Source: Neiella marina | Lineage (GTDB): Bacteria > Pseudomonadota > Gammaproteobacteria > Enterobacterales > Neiellaceae | Direction: 5' to 3' | DNA: 64,000 bases | Assembly (NCBI RefSeq): GCF_002165625.1 | Contig: NZ_NGNS01000019.1 | Span: 1-64,000, forward strand | Part shown: positions 16,894-25,774 of the stretch, one piece after another | Layout: every line of letters starts with the position of its first letter | Position numbering within the stretch: position 1 is the first letter of the stretch | Position numbers and translations under genes: made by a program | The notes under the pieces: model-generated | The model's input: the letters and a program-made list of their open reading frames with translations, nothing else | Database searches by the model: none | Told to the model about the DNA's origin: nothing

Positions 16894-17207
16894 GTGGAGG
16901 TTTCCGTACCAGCTAACAAATTGATCAACCGTTAAAACTCTACACCAAGGCTGGCGAAATGAACACCGATAACCGCTACGGGTGACCACTCAAACTGAGC
17001 AGCGTGTTGGCGCCAGTCATACCATTAAATGCTGCTTTGTCATGCGCTCGCAATGCGAGTTTGACAGGATGATTAGCTGCCCTTGGCCATCACTCCCTTG
17101 GTCATGAGGTTTTTTGTTTGGCCAAGGTTGTATGAAATTTCAGCTTGCGCATTCGTTTTGTGCTCATTTAGGATGTCACAGATAAAACTTAGCAGGGACG
17201 GAAGTTT
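16894..17207. promoter_or_regulatory. Divergent promoter region with two inverted repeats
   Basis: This spacer separates the minus-strand ACP operon from the plus-strand HAD-UbiA operon. It holds a perfect 9-bp inverted repeat, CCTTGGCCA (17081-17089) and TGGCCAAGG (17119-17127), 29 bases apart, and a 13-base palindrome CTCGCAATGCGAG (17047-17059). A TTGACA at 17061 has no matching -10 box. The repeats could be operators. No clean sigma-54 site was found. Confidence 0.45.
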
Positions 17208-18620
17208 ATGGACAAGGTACCTTTGTATGTCGATCTTGATGGCACGTTTATCAAGAGCGATATGCTTCTAGAGAGTTTTTGGGAAGCATTAAAGGTCAAC
17301 CCTTTGGTTCTGTTCCTGGCATTTTTGTGGTTACTAAAAGGCAAGTCCCACCTCAAGCATCAGTTATCGCAATATAGTCAACCTGATGTTGGGTTGATTC
17401 CATTAAACCCTGAATTCCATGCCTTTTTGCAAGCGGAGTCGGGCTCGCGAGAGCTGGTATTGGCAACTGCTAGTAATGAGTCCATTGCCGAGTTGTTTGT
17501 TCAACGCTACCCACTGTTTTCGCGCCATTTAAGTAGTTCAGCTAATCGTAATCTCAAAGGCAAAAATAAGCTCGCTGCCATCAAGCAAGAACAACCAAAT
17601 TTTGCCTACGCAGGTAACTCGTCAGAAGATTTTGATCTGTTTGCTGAAGCACAAGAAAGCTATTTAGTGAACCCGACATCGTCGGCGCGAAAACTTGCCA
17701 GTGGCACCACATTCGATGGTCGGTTTGATGAGCAACGCGCATCCCTGTTGGTGTGGCTGAAGCAACTGCGAGTTCATCAGTGGTTGAAAAACATGCTGAT
17801 TTTTGTGCCGTTGTTTGTTTCTTGGCACCTCACCACCATTGACGCTTTGTGGGCCACCGTTGGCGCTTTCTTGTCATTTAGCCTATTGGCTTCATCGACC
17901 TATATCTTCAATGATTTAGTGGATTTGCCGGCCGATCGGCAACACCAACGCAAACGCAATCGCCCATTGGCCTCATGTGCCATCAGTATCACGCAGGGGA
18001 TCATGGTTGCAGCCGTTTTGCTGGTGGTTTCTCTGGTATTGTCTTGGTTAGTTTCACCGGGATTCACTGGCGTCTTGCTGCTCTACTTAATCATGACATT
18101 GGCATACTCATTCAAGCTCAAGCGCTTTTTCGGTATTGATGTGATTATGCTGGCTTCGCTTTACAGCATTCGAATATTTGCTGGCGCGGTGGCCATTGGC
18201 GCGGTGGTGTCGTTTTGGCTGTTGTCGTTCTCAATGTTCGTGTTTTTAAGTCTGGCCTTAGTCAAGCGTTGCGCCGAATTAAAAGCGCTGGAACTCGAAA
18301 ACAAAGATGCTGTATCTGGCCGCGATTACAATTACTCGGATTACCCTGTATTTCTAGGTTTTGGTACCTCATCAGCGACGCTGTCGATTTTGATGTTTAG
18401 CTTTTATGCCAACAACAATGTCCTTACCAACCAATATCAGGAGCCTGAGCTACTGTGGCTGGCTATTCCGATGCTCGGTTATTGGCTGTTGCGAATGTGG
18501 GTGAAAACTCATCGCGGCGAAATGCATGATGATCCGATTGTTTTTTCCATTAAAGATAGAGGTAGTGTGATTTCGGTAATGGCTACCTGTGTTGTTGTTT
18601 TAGCGGCTCAAATTATATGA
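17208..18620 (+). CDS. HAD phosphatase-UbiA prenyltransferase fusion
   Basis: This is a 470-residue two-domain protein. The N-terminal HAD domain shows motif I DLDGT with Asp9/Asp11 and a GNSSEDFDLF motif near residue 145. The C-terminal membrane domain from about residue 190 is a UbiA prenyltransferase with the Mg-binding NDLVDLPADRQ at about 235-245 followed by KRNRPLA. It resembles decaprenyl-phosphate phosphoribose synthases, which put a phosphopentose on a polyprenyl phosphate, and the HAD part could remove the extra phosphate. Lipid and sugar are not readable from sequence. ATGA overlap with the next gene (SMR flippase) and the GT-C enzyme after it suggest a make-flip-transfer lipid-sugar module. 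Confidence 0.85.
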   Translation: MDKVPLYVDLDGTFIKSDMLLESFWEALKVNPLVLFLAFLWLLKGKSHLKHQLSQYSQPDVGLIPLNPEFHAFLQAESGSRELVLATASNESIAELFVQRYPLFSRHLSSSANRNLKGKNKLAAIKQEQPNFAYAGNSSEDFDLFAEAQESYLVNPTSSARKLASGTTFDGRFDEQRASLLVWLKQLRVHQWLKNMLIFVPLFVSWHLTTIDALWATVGAFLSFSLLASSTYIFNDLVDLPADRQHQRKRNRPLASCAISITQGIMVAAVLLVVSLVLSWLVSPGFTGVLLLYLIMTLAYSFKLKRFFGIDVIMLASLYSIRIFAGAVAIGAVVSFWLLSFSMFVFLSLALVKRCAELKALELENKDAVSGRDYNYSDYPVFLGFGTSSATLSILMFSFYANNNVLTNQYQEPELLWLAIPMLGYWLLRMWVKTHRGEMHDDPIVFSIKDRGSVISVMATCVVVLAAQII

Positions 18621-18985
18621 CTTACCTCACTTTTGGCTTGATTTTGTTTAGCGTTTTTCTATCGGTTGTTGCTCAGATCTTTTTGAAAAGTGGCATGTCG
18701 AACAAAGCAACGCTAGACGCATTTGGCAATGGCTTTATTAGTGGCATCGTTGCTGTTTCAATGAACCTTTGGGTGGTATTTGGCATGATGGCATACGTCG
18801 CCAGTGCCGGTGTTTGGCTGATGGTGCTATCCAAGGTTGAAGTCAGCCGAGCTTATCCGTTTGTTGGTCTTGGCTTTATTGGCACCATGTTGTTTGGTTT
18901 TTGGTTCCTCAATGAGCCATTGACCCTCAATAAAGTGATTGGCACCTTGTGTATTTGCACCGGTGTTTACTTTATCGCAAAGTAA
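18617..18985 (+). CDS. SMR/EamA-type small transporter (ArnE/ArnF-like)
   Basis: This 122-residue protein has four predicted membrane helices and the general pattern of small multidrug-resistance proteins, with the ArnE/ArnF-like end (EVSRAYPFVGLGFIGTML, then LNEPLTLNKVIGTLCICTGV). ArnE/F flip undecaprenyl-phosphate-aminoarabinose across the inner membrane. Because this gene overlaps the HAD-UbiA gene by four bases and precedes a GT-C transferase, flipping of a polyprenyl-phosphate sugar is the best guess. It could alternatively be a drug/metabolite exporter, but context argues against that. Confidence 0.78.
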   Translation: MTYLTFGLILFSVFLSVVAQIFLKSGMSNKATLDAFGNGFISGIVAVSMNLWVVFGMMAYVASAGVWLMVLSKVEVSRAYPFVGLGFIGTMLFGFWFLNEPLTLNKVIGTLCICTGVYFIAK

Positions 18986-18988
18986 TGG

Positions 18989-19008
18989 CGGTAGCGCTGC
19001 CGCTACCG
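18989..19008 (+). other. Hairpin between SMR and GT-C genes
   Basis: CGGTAGCG and CGCTACCG form a perfect 8-bp stem around a CTGC tetraloop just after the SMR stop codon. No T tract follows, so it is more likely an RNA processing or stability element within the operon than a terminator. Confidence 0.45.
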
Positions 19009-19030
19009 AACGATAGACAAAGACGTTCGA

Positions 19031-20638
19031 GTGGCAGACCTTTTTCATGGATTAGAAGTGAATGAGCACAGCATGAGTCGAGATAAGTTAATCCCTATTC
19101 GCGGTCTTTTTCTGCTGTTGTTACTTATTGTCTATGTTGCGATCCCCAATGACAGGCCTGACTTTACTCGCTTTAACGCCCACGATAGTGAAAGCTATCT
19201 GGCGCTAAGTTATAACCTTGCCCATGGCAATGGTTACACTCGTAACCTTGATGGCGCTTATGTCACTCATACCCTGTGGCCGCCGGGTATGGCAATGTTG
19301 TTAATGCCGTCAGTGGTGCTGAGTGGTGATAACATCAACTGGTTCTTAGTGAAGTTCACCATGATGTTGGTAGGGCTGGTGGGAATCGTCTTTTCGTGGC
19401 TCTACATTCGGCGACTATCTGGCAGCACTCGGCTGGCTGATATTGGCACCCTAGTGATTGCACTCAATCCCTATTACTGGCATTTCAGCCACGTTGCGAT
19501 GGCTGAGATCCCGGTTTTTGTCTGGTGTGTCATGGCACTTTATTTGGCTGACCGGTTAATGGATAAACCGATTCGCAATCTTGGTTTATTCCTACTGGGA
19601 TTGGTTACCGGTGCTGGCGTGTTGCTCAAAGGCATGGTTCTGGGGTTAGTGTTTTTGCCACTCAGTCGTTTACCAGTGCTGTCCCGTTGGCGGATTGATT
19701 TCAGCCAGTTGCTGAAATGCAGCGTGTTCGCACTGGGGTTCATTGTGGTGTTTGCCTCTTGGGGCGTGCGCAACAGCCAGTATGATCGCCATGGTTTGGG
19801 TTTGGATGGGGTGAACCAAGTCCAAATGATGATTAAAGAGGTGGTTGAAGATCCGCAAAGTCCCTACAAGTCGCCTGCAGCAATTATCAACACAGTGAAA
19901 GAAAACCTGTTTTGGTACGGCATTTATCACCTGCCGAACCAAATGATACCCGGGCTTTGGTTGCTGGATATAGAACAGCGGCCGATGAGTGCGGCTATCG
20001 GCCTAGCGCTATCGGCGATCATCTTGTTTTTGTTAATTCCTCGACGGCAACGACTTGTGCCGCTGTTTTTACTCATCAGCTCGATGGTTTTTATGGTGGC
20101 ACTGATCGAAATTGGTGGCTCGGAGCGCTATTGGTTTGCTATCAGTATGCTGGCTTTGGTGATGGTGTTTTGCCAACTTAATCGGGTGGGGCTGTTACTC
20201 AAGCGATTTCAGCTAAGGAGGCAAATGGCGGTTAACAGCGTGGCTGTAGTCGTTAGTTGTTTGTCCTTGGCGCTATACATTAATAAGCATGAAGCAATGC
20301 CGTACAACTCGACCGATGCATGGCCGCAGCTGGCACAGATCTATGAAGCCAACCGAGGCCTCTGTAATGATGATTCTGAACCGCAAATTGCGTCGGTATA
20401 TACCAAAAATGTTCATGCCTTCCGTCTCATTAGTGGGTGCCCCGCTAGTATGACGGTGCCAGGTATCGGTTATCAGCCCAAGTACTCTCACGCCATACTG
20501 GACAAGCGTGCGTTGCAAGCGAATGTTGCAGATTTAACGCAGTTTGATGAAAACGACGTGTGGATTTTTGTGGCATTGCCAAAACCGCTGTCTGAAGCTG
20601 AGATCAAGCAATCATATTATGGCTCTTCAGGCGTCTAG
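19031..20638 (+). CDS. GT-C glycosyltransferase (GT39/ArnT-like)
   Basis: This 535-residue integral membrane protein has many hydrophobic helices and the early acidic periplasmic loop (NAHDSESYLALSYNL, about residues 44-58) typical of GT-C enzymes that use polyprenyl-phosphate sugars. A PPGMAM motif follows near residue 92, and the C-terminal 100 residues form a soluble domain. It would transfer the sugar made by the HAD-UbiA protein and flipped by the SMR protein to a glycan or protein outside the membrane. The GTG at 19031 is the longest start. An ATG at 19073, right before the first membrane helix, may be the real one. Confidence 0.8.
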   Translation: MADLFHGLEVNEHSMSRDKLIPIRGLFLLLLLIVYVAIPNDRPDFTRFNAHDSESYLALSYNLAHGNGYTRNLDGAYVTHTLWPPGMAMLLMPSVVLSGDNINWFLVKFTMMLVGLVGIVFSWLYIRRLSGSTRLADIGTLVIALNPYYWHFSHVAMAEIPVFVWCVMALYLADRLMDKPIRNLGLFLLGLVTGAGVLLKGMVLGLVFLPLSRLPVLSRWRIDFSQLLKCSVFALGFIVVFASWGVRNSQYDRHGLGLDGVNQVQMMIKEVVEDPQSPYKSPAAIINTVKENLFWYGIYHLPNQMIPGLWLLDIEQRPMSAAIGLALSAIILFLLIPRRQRLVPLFLLISSMVFMVALIEIGGSERYWFAISMLALVMVFCQLNRVGLLLKRFQLRRQMAVNSVAVVVSCLSLALYINKHEAMPYNSTDAWPQLAQIYEANRGLCNDDSEPQIASVYTKNVHAFRLISGCPASMTVPGIGYQPKYSHAILDKRALQANVADLTQFDENDVWIFVALPKPLSEAEIKQSYYGSSGV

Positions 20639-20671
20639 AACGACTGAAAACAACTGTTAGAAGCTACCAAA

Positions 20672-21838
20672 ATGAAACAAAAAACACTGGTCGTCACTGA
20701 AAATTTTCCACCCTTAGCTGGGGGGAGCGGTCGCTGGTTTTACGAGTTGTATTCGCGTTTACCAAGCGAACAGTACGTTGTTGTGACCAATCAAGTGGAA
20801 GGCTCGCAAGATTTTGACCAAGCTCAGGATTTTGTTATTGAACGAATGCCATTAAGCAGCCCTGAATGGGGGATAAAAAGTTTACAGGGCCTCAAGTTCT
20901 ATTGGCGTACCGTTTGGACCCTAAGGCGCTTAGTGAAGCGCCATGGAATTACTCACGTTCATTGTGGCCGGGTCATTCACGAAGGTGTTTCTGCTTGGCT
21001 GTTAAGCCTTATCTGCAACATCAAATATTTGTGTTTTGTTCATGGTGAAGATGTTGAAACCGCAGCGACGAGCAGGGAACATGATTTGCTGGTTAAGCAG
21101 GTGTGCGGTAAGGCTGAACAAATCATTTGTAACAGCCACAACAGCGCTAGTATCGTCAACCGGCTCAATTACGCTGGTGATGACAAAATTCAAGTGCTTC
21201 ATCCTGGTGTTGATTGTCAGCGCTTTGTGCCCGCAGCCGAGGATCCTGAGTTTAAACAAGCCATGGGCTGGACTCACAAGCAAGTGATAATCACCGTTGG
21301 CCGCCTGCAGCAGCGCAAAGGCCAAGACATGATGATTCGAGCGGTTGCCAAGCTTAAAGATCAATTTCCCAATATTCTCTATGCCATCATCGGTCGTGGA
21401 GAGTGCAAATCGATGCTGACAAACCTCGTTGCAGAGCTACAGCTCGAAGAGCATGTGCAACTATTAGATGAAATTTCCGATGAACAAATGATTCAGTGTT
21501 ACCAACAATGCGACCTGTTCATTTTGCCTAACCGTACCATCGCCAATGATATAGAAGGGTTCGGCATGGTATTGGTCGAAGCTCAGTCTTGCGGTAAAGC
21601 AGTCATCGCTGGCGACTCAGGTGGTACCAAAGAAACCTTGCAAGAGGGGATTACTGGGCATGTTCTGGATTGCACCGATCCGGAGCTCATGGTGACCCCA
21701 CTTGCGGCTTTGTTGATAGATACCGATAAGCTTCAACAGATGGGGCAACAGGGCAGACAATGGGCTGAGCAAATGTTTGATTGGCAGCCTCATGTCAGCA
21801 AGGCTCGGGCGATATTCGATGATGAACGCGCCAGTTAG
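20672..21838 (+). CDS. GT4 family glycosyltransferase
   Basis: This 388-residue GT-B enzyme of the group 1 family has the N-terminal acceptor-domain glycine loop (PLAGGSGRW near residue 13), the donor-domain VGRLQQRKGQD near residue 208, and the nucleotide-sugar E-x7-E motif EGFGMVLVE near residue 294. It resembles PimB-type mannosyltransferases in layout. It is probably a cytoplasmic-face transferase building the repeat unit. The donor cannot be assigned. It overlaps the beta-helix gene by 20 bases, so the two are co-translated. Confidence 0.88.
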   Translation: MKQKTLVVTENFPPLAGGSGRWFYELYSRLPSEQYVVVTNQVEGSQDFDQAQDFVIERMPLSSPEWGIKSLQGLKFYWRTVWTLRRLVKRHGITHVHCGRVIHEGVSAWLLSLICNIKYLCFVHGEDVETAATSREHDLLVKQVCGKAEQIICNSHNSASIVNRLNYAGDDKIQVLHPGVDCQRFVPAAEDPEFKQAMGWTHKQVIITVGRLQQRKGQDMMIRAVAKLKDQFPNILYAIIGRGECKSMLTNLVAELQLEEHVQLLDEISDEQMIQCYQQCDLFILPNRTIANDIEGFGMVLVEAQSCGKAVIAGDSGGTKETLQEGITGHVLDCTDPELMVTPLAALLIDTDKLQQMGQQGRQWAEQMFDWQPHVSKARAIFDDERAS

Positions 21839-23105
21839 TCGTTTCTGGCATTGGTTGACAACGAATCCTAGAGCAACTGGCTTGGCTGTAATTGGCGGGC
21901 TGCTTTTGCTGGCGGCCTCTGCGATCGCCGCCCACTCATTGAAATTTGATGACCATACCCCGGTTAACCGCAATGATTGGCGTTATGGCGCCGATGCCTC
22001 TCGCTCACAAGTTAAAAAGCAATTCTCGCAGCCGCAACTGATACCTCCAGAGCAATTTGACACGATAAACGTCAGCACCGCACCACAGCTAATTGCAGCG
22101 ATAGCGCAAGCCAATGCCAAAGGTGGTCAAGTCGCAATATACTTGGCCTCGGGTGAGTATGTATTGGCTAAAACGTTGCACATCACCGCAGACAATGTGT
22201 GGCTCCTGTCACGGTCAACTAATCCTTATCAGGTGGTGCTTCGCGGTCTCGGGATGAAAGCGACCGAAGGGGTGCATAACCTCATCACCGTGAGTGCTGA
22301 TCATTTTGCGCTTGACGGCGTTACTCTGACAGATAGCCCAAATCATCTGATACAAATTGCCGCTGAGCGCGGTGCTAGCTTTGCTGTGATGAGAAACTGC
22401 ATTTTTCAGGACAGTTACGAGCAAATGATCAAGGTCAGTTACGATCAGCACAAGCGTCCAGATAAACTGTCTTACGGCGGCGTGGTCGAACATTCGATTT
22501 TTCAGTATACCCAAGGTATTGCACCCAATTTTTATACTGGTGGCATTGATGCCCTAGGCGCGCTCCAGTGGCGAGTTGAAGACAATGTGTTTCGAGATAT
22601 CGCTAGCCCCGATAAGCACATTGCCCAGCATGCGATTCATTTTTGGGTCAATAGCGCCGACAACCTGATACGCAATAATTTGTTGATCGACAATGATAGA
22701 GGCATTGGCTTTGGCATGGTGCAATCGCAACGCCGGACCGATACATTAAAGTATTTTAATCAGGGCGGGCGAATTGAAGGCAATCTGATTTATCATGCTG
22801 ATAACGGTGACCCATATGGCGATACTGGGATTGTTCTTGAGGCCAGCCCTGACACGGTAATCAGCAACAATACTATAGTGCTAGAGCATTCATACCCGAG
22901 AGCCATCGAGTATCGCTTTGTTGAAACTCAGAATGTCCTAGTAGCTGACAATGCCGCCAACAAAATGATTCGATCGCGAAATGGCGGTCAAGCCCGACTG
23001 GTCAATAATACTGAGAATCTGACCGACGCTGATTTTGCCGAGCAGCTGCAATTGCATTTGTCCCGGCTGAATATTGAGACGCTGTACCAGCCGATAGAGC
23101 TTTGA
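21819..23105 (+). CDS. Exported right-handed beta-helix protein
   Basis: This 428-residue protein has an N-terminal hydrophobic segment (about residues 18-40) that is a signal or anchor, followed by a parallel beta-helix: repeated short strand-turn rungs such as HFALDGVTLTDSPNHLIQIA, VVEHSIFQYTQGIAPN and DNLIRNNLLIDNDRGIGFG. Relatives are polysaccharide lyases, epimerases or glycan-binding proteins. No standard pectate-lyase catalytic motif was recognised. The ATG at 21819, inside the end of the GT4 gene, was chosen over a TTG at 21777. It sits before a transglutaminase-like gene. A role in trimming or modifying the exported polysaccharide is likely but unproven. Confidence 0.78.
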   Translation: MMNAPVSRFWHWLTTNPRATGLAVIGGLLLLAASAIAAHSLKFDDHTPVNRNDWRYGADASRSQVKKQFSQPQLIPPEQFDTINVSTAPQLIAAIAQANAKGGQVAIYLASGEYVLAKTLHITADNVWLLSRSTNPYQVVLRGLGMKATEGVHNLITVSADHFALDGVTLTDSPNHLIQIAAERGASFAVMRNCIFQDSYEQMIKVSYDQHKRPDKLSYGGVVEHSIFQYTQGIAPNFYTGGIDALGALQWRVEDNVFRDIASPDKHIAQHAIHFWVNSADNLIRNNLLIDNDRGIGFGMVQSQRRTDTLKYFNQGGRIEGNLIYHADNGDPYGDTGIVLEASPDTVISNNTIVLEHSYPRAIEYRFVETQNVLVADNAANKMIRSRNGGQARLVNNTENLTDADFAEQLQLHLSRLNIETLYQPIEL

Positions 23106-23133
23106 ACGGTGTTGAATTGGAAGTGAGTTGTAG

Positions 23134-23943
23134 ATGTTGAAACGAATAATAGCCTGGGGCTTGGTGTCAGCAGGTCTAGTGCTGACAGTGATTAATCTGT
23201 ACGGGTTGAGTCAATCAATCCGGCCGGCAGGGCTTTGGGATGAGCCGACTCGCTTTGCTAATGATTATTCGATTTCCTACGAGGAGGCATTAGCGCAGCT
23301 CCAGCGCTTGTCTGACGAATCTGAACTGCAGTTTGCCCAACGCGCAACTCATGTCATTGCCCAAAGCATTACCCATATTCACTGGAGCGAAGAACCCGAC
23401 GCCACTCGGTTCAATCAACTCATTCCCATTTGGGAAAACTACTTTCTCTATTTTATGGGGCTGTGGTCGGGGATGCCGGAATTTCAGAAATATCATTACA
23501 CCGATTATCGCCGGAGCCTGAAGCGTGGTATCGGGTTGTGTGGCGATACCTCGATGATTCTTAATCAGGTACTCACTGAAAATGGTATCGAGAGTGATAT
23601 CTTGGTGTTTCCGCTCCACGTCATTGTGCAGGCAGATGTCGATGGCCAGCAGCGCTTGTTTGATGCTGACTACGGCGTCTCGATACCGTTTGATGCCGAT
23701 CAAGCTCAGTTGAATCGACCACAGATTGCTGAACTTTATCGGCAACATGGCTACACGCCAGATGATGAAGCGCTGGTGGATAAGATTTTTAGTCGCCATG
23801 GCGTCGCATTTGATGATGTAAAGGCTTTTGTGACCAAAAAATATTACTTTGAGCGACTCACTTACGCGCTTAAATGGCCATTACCGCTGCTCATGCTGCT
23901 CGTTGGTTGGCTGCTGTTGCGACGGTGGCAAACAAAAGGCTGA
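23134..23943 (+). CDS. Transglutaminase-like membrane protein
   Basis: This 269-residue protein has a hydrophobic segment at each end (residues about 5-24 and 243-262) and a soluble domain between them. The domain shows a papain/transglutaminase-type triad order: Cys136 in GIGLCGDTS, His162 in PLHVIVQ and Asp177 in RLFDADYG. Such domains cut or join amide bonds or transfer acyl groups. The predicted topology puts the domain outside the cytoplasm. It follows the beta-helix gene by 28 bases. Beside PEP-CTERM genes, a link between proteins and glycan, or peptide processing, is conceivable. The substrate is unknown. Confidence 0.72.
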   Translation: MLKRIIAWGLVSAGLVLTVINLYGLSQSIRPAGLWDEPTRFANDYSISYEEALAQLQRLSDESELQFAQRATHVIAQSITHIHWSEEPDATRFNQLIPIWENYFLYFMGLWSGMPEFQKYHYTDYRRSLKRGIGLCGDTSMILNQVLTENGIESDILVFPLHVIVQADVDGQQRLFDADYGVSIPFDADQAQLNRPQIAELYRQHGYTPDDEALVDKIFSRHGVAFDDVKAFVTKKYYFERLTYALKWPLPLLMLLVGWLLLRRWQTKG

Positions 23944-24048
23944 AGTTTCGCTGGTATCTGTGGCCATAGTCAGGCAACTTAGCGGGTTAAGTTTTTGCTG
24001 CTCGTGAGCATTGAATGTAGTGCTTAAGCGACTAATCAAGGGAGATGA

Positions 24049-24858
24049 ATGGTGATGCGACATAAAGTTTTTGTTGTAAACCTCAAACAAAGTACCGAAA
24101 GGATGCAGCGAATCGCTGAAAACCTTAATCGACTCAAGGTCCCGTTTGAGCGCTTTGATGCCGTTTATGGCAAAGATCTCCCTGACTACACCGCAGCGTT
24201 TGATACCAAGCGTTTTAAGATGGAAACGCTGCATGATTTAGTGCCAGGAGAAGCCGGTTGTGCGTTGTCGCATATCTACATTTGGCAAAAAATGGTTGCT
24301 GAAAATATTCCATACGCCATTGTCATTGAAGATGATGCTGTCGTGCCTGATAGTTTTAGCGAGTTTCTAACACTCGATTTTGACGAACTGGGATTCGATT
24401 ATTTGAAGCTCGATTACCCATTGAAGGAGCAAACGGCTCAGCAATTGGATTCGGTGCGTCTGCCAGCTGTGGTAGAAAATCGGCGTTTTTTAGGACGCCA
24501 ACAACAGCAGTCTTTTTGTGCCTATGAGTGTGATCCTGTGCCATTTCTTACTGCGGGCTATTTGATTTCGCTGCAAGGCGCAAAAACCTTTCTGCGTTCA
24601 AGTACTAACATGTATTACCCTGTTGATTTGCTGCCGCTTTACACGCTCGGTTATAGCAAACAAGGGTTTATTGCTCCGGCTGTCGTCGATCACGCGGATG
24701 ATTTCGATAGTATGATTCCGAACAGAGATTTTAACGTCGACAAGCAGTGGAACCTTGTCGAATATGGGGCGCACAAACTGTTCAATAAAGCGCGTGCAAG
24801 AAAACTCAATGTTGCAGCACGATTTCTTTATCGAAAGGTATTTGGCAGCGGCTCCTAG
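24049..24858 (+). CDS. GT25 family glycosyltransferase
   Basis: This 269-residue enzyme has the GT25 (LPS beta-galactosyltransferase) signatures: VFVVNLKQSTERMQR at the start, FDAVYGKDLPDY near residue 36, the GEAGCALSHIYIWQ motif near 68 and the acidic YAIVIEDDAV near 87. Family members transfer galactose or glucose to LPS or capsule. It begins with two in-frame ATGs (24049 and 24055) behind a GGGAG site. It comes 105 bases after the transglutaminase-like gene, on the same strand. Confidence 0.87.
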   Translation: MVMRHKVFVVNLKQSTERMQRIAENLNRLKVPFERFDAVYGKDLPDYTAAFDTKRFKMETLHDLVPGEAGCALSHIYIWQKMVAENIPYAIVIEDDAVVPDSFSEFLTLDFDELGFDYLKLDYPLKEQTAQQLDSVRLPAVVENRRFLGRQQQQSFCAYECDPVPFLTAGYLISLQGAKTFLRSSTNMYYPVDLLPLYTLGYSKQGFIAPAVVDHADDFDSMIPNRDFNVDKQWNLVEYGAHKLFNKARARKLNVAARFLYRKVFGSGS

Positions 24859-24899
24859 TTGCGTCATCACCAAACATATTCTGGCAGAAACGGGTTGTA

Positions 24900-25742
24900 A
24901 TGGAGCCTTCAATTAAAATGGAAAAAGCCAAAACCGAAACCACAACAAAGAATTTGGTGTTTTCTTCTGTCGGCGATAAGTCGAATGTCAAACAGTGGCT
25001 TGAAGGTGAGCGGAATTTTGACCTGTTTGTTTGCTACTACGGTGATAATGAATGCGCAGTTAAAGAGCAGGCAGATTATTACCTCGAACGTAAAGGGGGT
25101 AAGTTTCCCAATTTAAAACACGTATTCGATCATCATCGAGAGATCTTCGATCGCTACGATGCCATTTACGTTAGCGATGACGATATAGGCATCACTACAG
25201 CCGAGATTAATCAGCTGTTTAGTATTCGCCAAGAGTTTGATCTTTGGGTATTGCAACCGGCCTTTAGTTTGTTCGGCAAAATTAGTCACAGTATCACCAA
25301 GCGCCAGCCAACGAATTACATTCGCTACACCAACTTTCTTGAAGTGACTTGCCCATTGTTTCGTACAGATAAATTGACCGAGTTCCTCGATGTTTATGAC
25401 CCGAATCTGATCGGCTATGGGGTCGACTGGTGGTTTTTACATACGCTCGGCTACAACTTGGACAAACGAGTTGCCATCGTCGATGCCATATCGTGCCTTA
25501 ATCCGCGCGATGACGTCAAAGGTGGTACTCGCGAAATCGCCAGCTTGCAAAGTAACCACAAACGAATGAAAGAATGGGACAGGGTCAGCGATACGTACGA
25601 TATTAAAGAGTGGCCGAAACAAACTCTTGGGGTGGTCAAATTGCCACTAGCTCAGCAATTGCAAGCTATCCGCCAGTGGTGGCCAGAGTACTATCAAATC
25701 AAGATTATCAATCGCATCAAACGTAAGCTAAATCTAGGTTAA
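24900..25742 (+). CDS. DUF707 family protein (putative glycosyltransferase)
   Basis: This 280-residue protein matches what I know of the DUF707 family: NLVFSSVGDKSNVKQWL near residue 18, FDLFVCYYGD near 40, the acidic YVSDDDI motif near 96 and a C-terminal GYGVDWWFLHTLGY near 172. The DDD cluster suggests a metal-dependent, GT-A-like nucleotide-sugar site. An in-frame ATG at 24918 is an alternative start. It is the last gene of this plus-strand run and converges with the GT4 gene 32 bases away, with no terminator visible between them. Confidence 0.78.
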   Translation: MEPSIKMEKAKTETTTKNLVFSSVGDKSNVKQWLEGERNFDLFVCYYGDNECAVKEQADYYLERKGGKFPNLKHVFDHHREIFDRYDAIYVSDDDIGITTAEINQLFSIRQEFDLWVLQPAFSLFGKISHSITKRQPTNYIRYTNFLEVTCPLFRTDKLTEFLDVYDPNLIGYGVDWWFLHTLGYNLDKRVAIVDAISCLNPRDDVKGGTREIASLQSNHKRMKEWDRVSDTYDIKEWPKQTLGVVKLPLAQQLQAIRQWWPEYYQIKIINRIKRKLNLG

Positions 25743-25774
25743 CTCACTCATCTAACTCGGATCATCCTCGGCTG

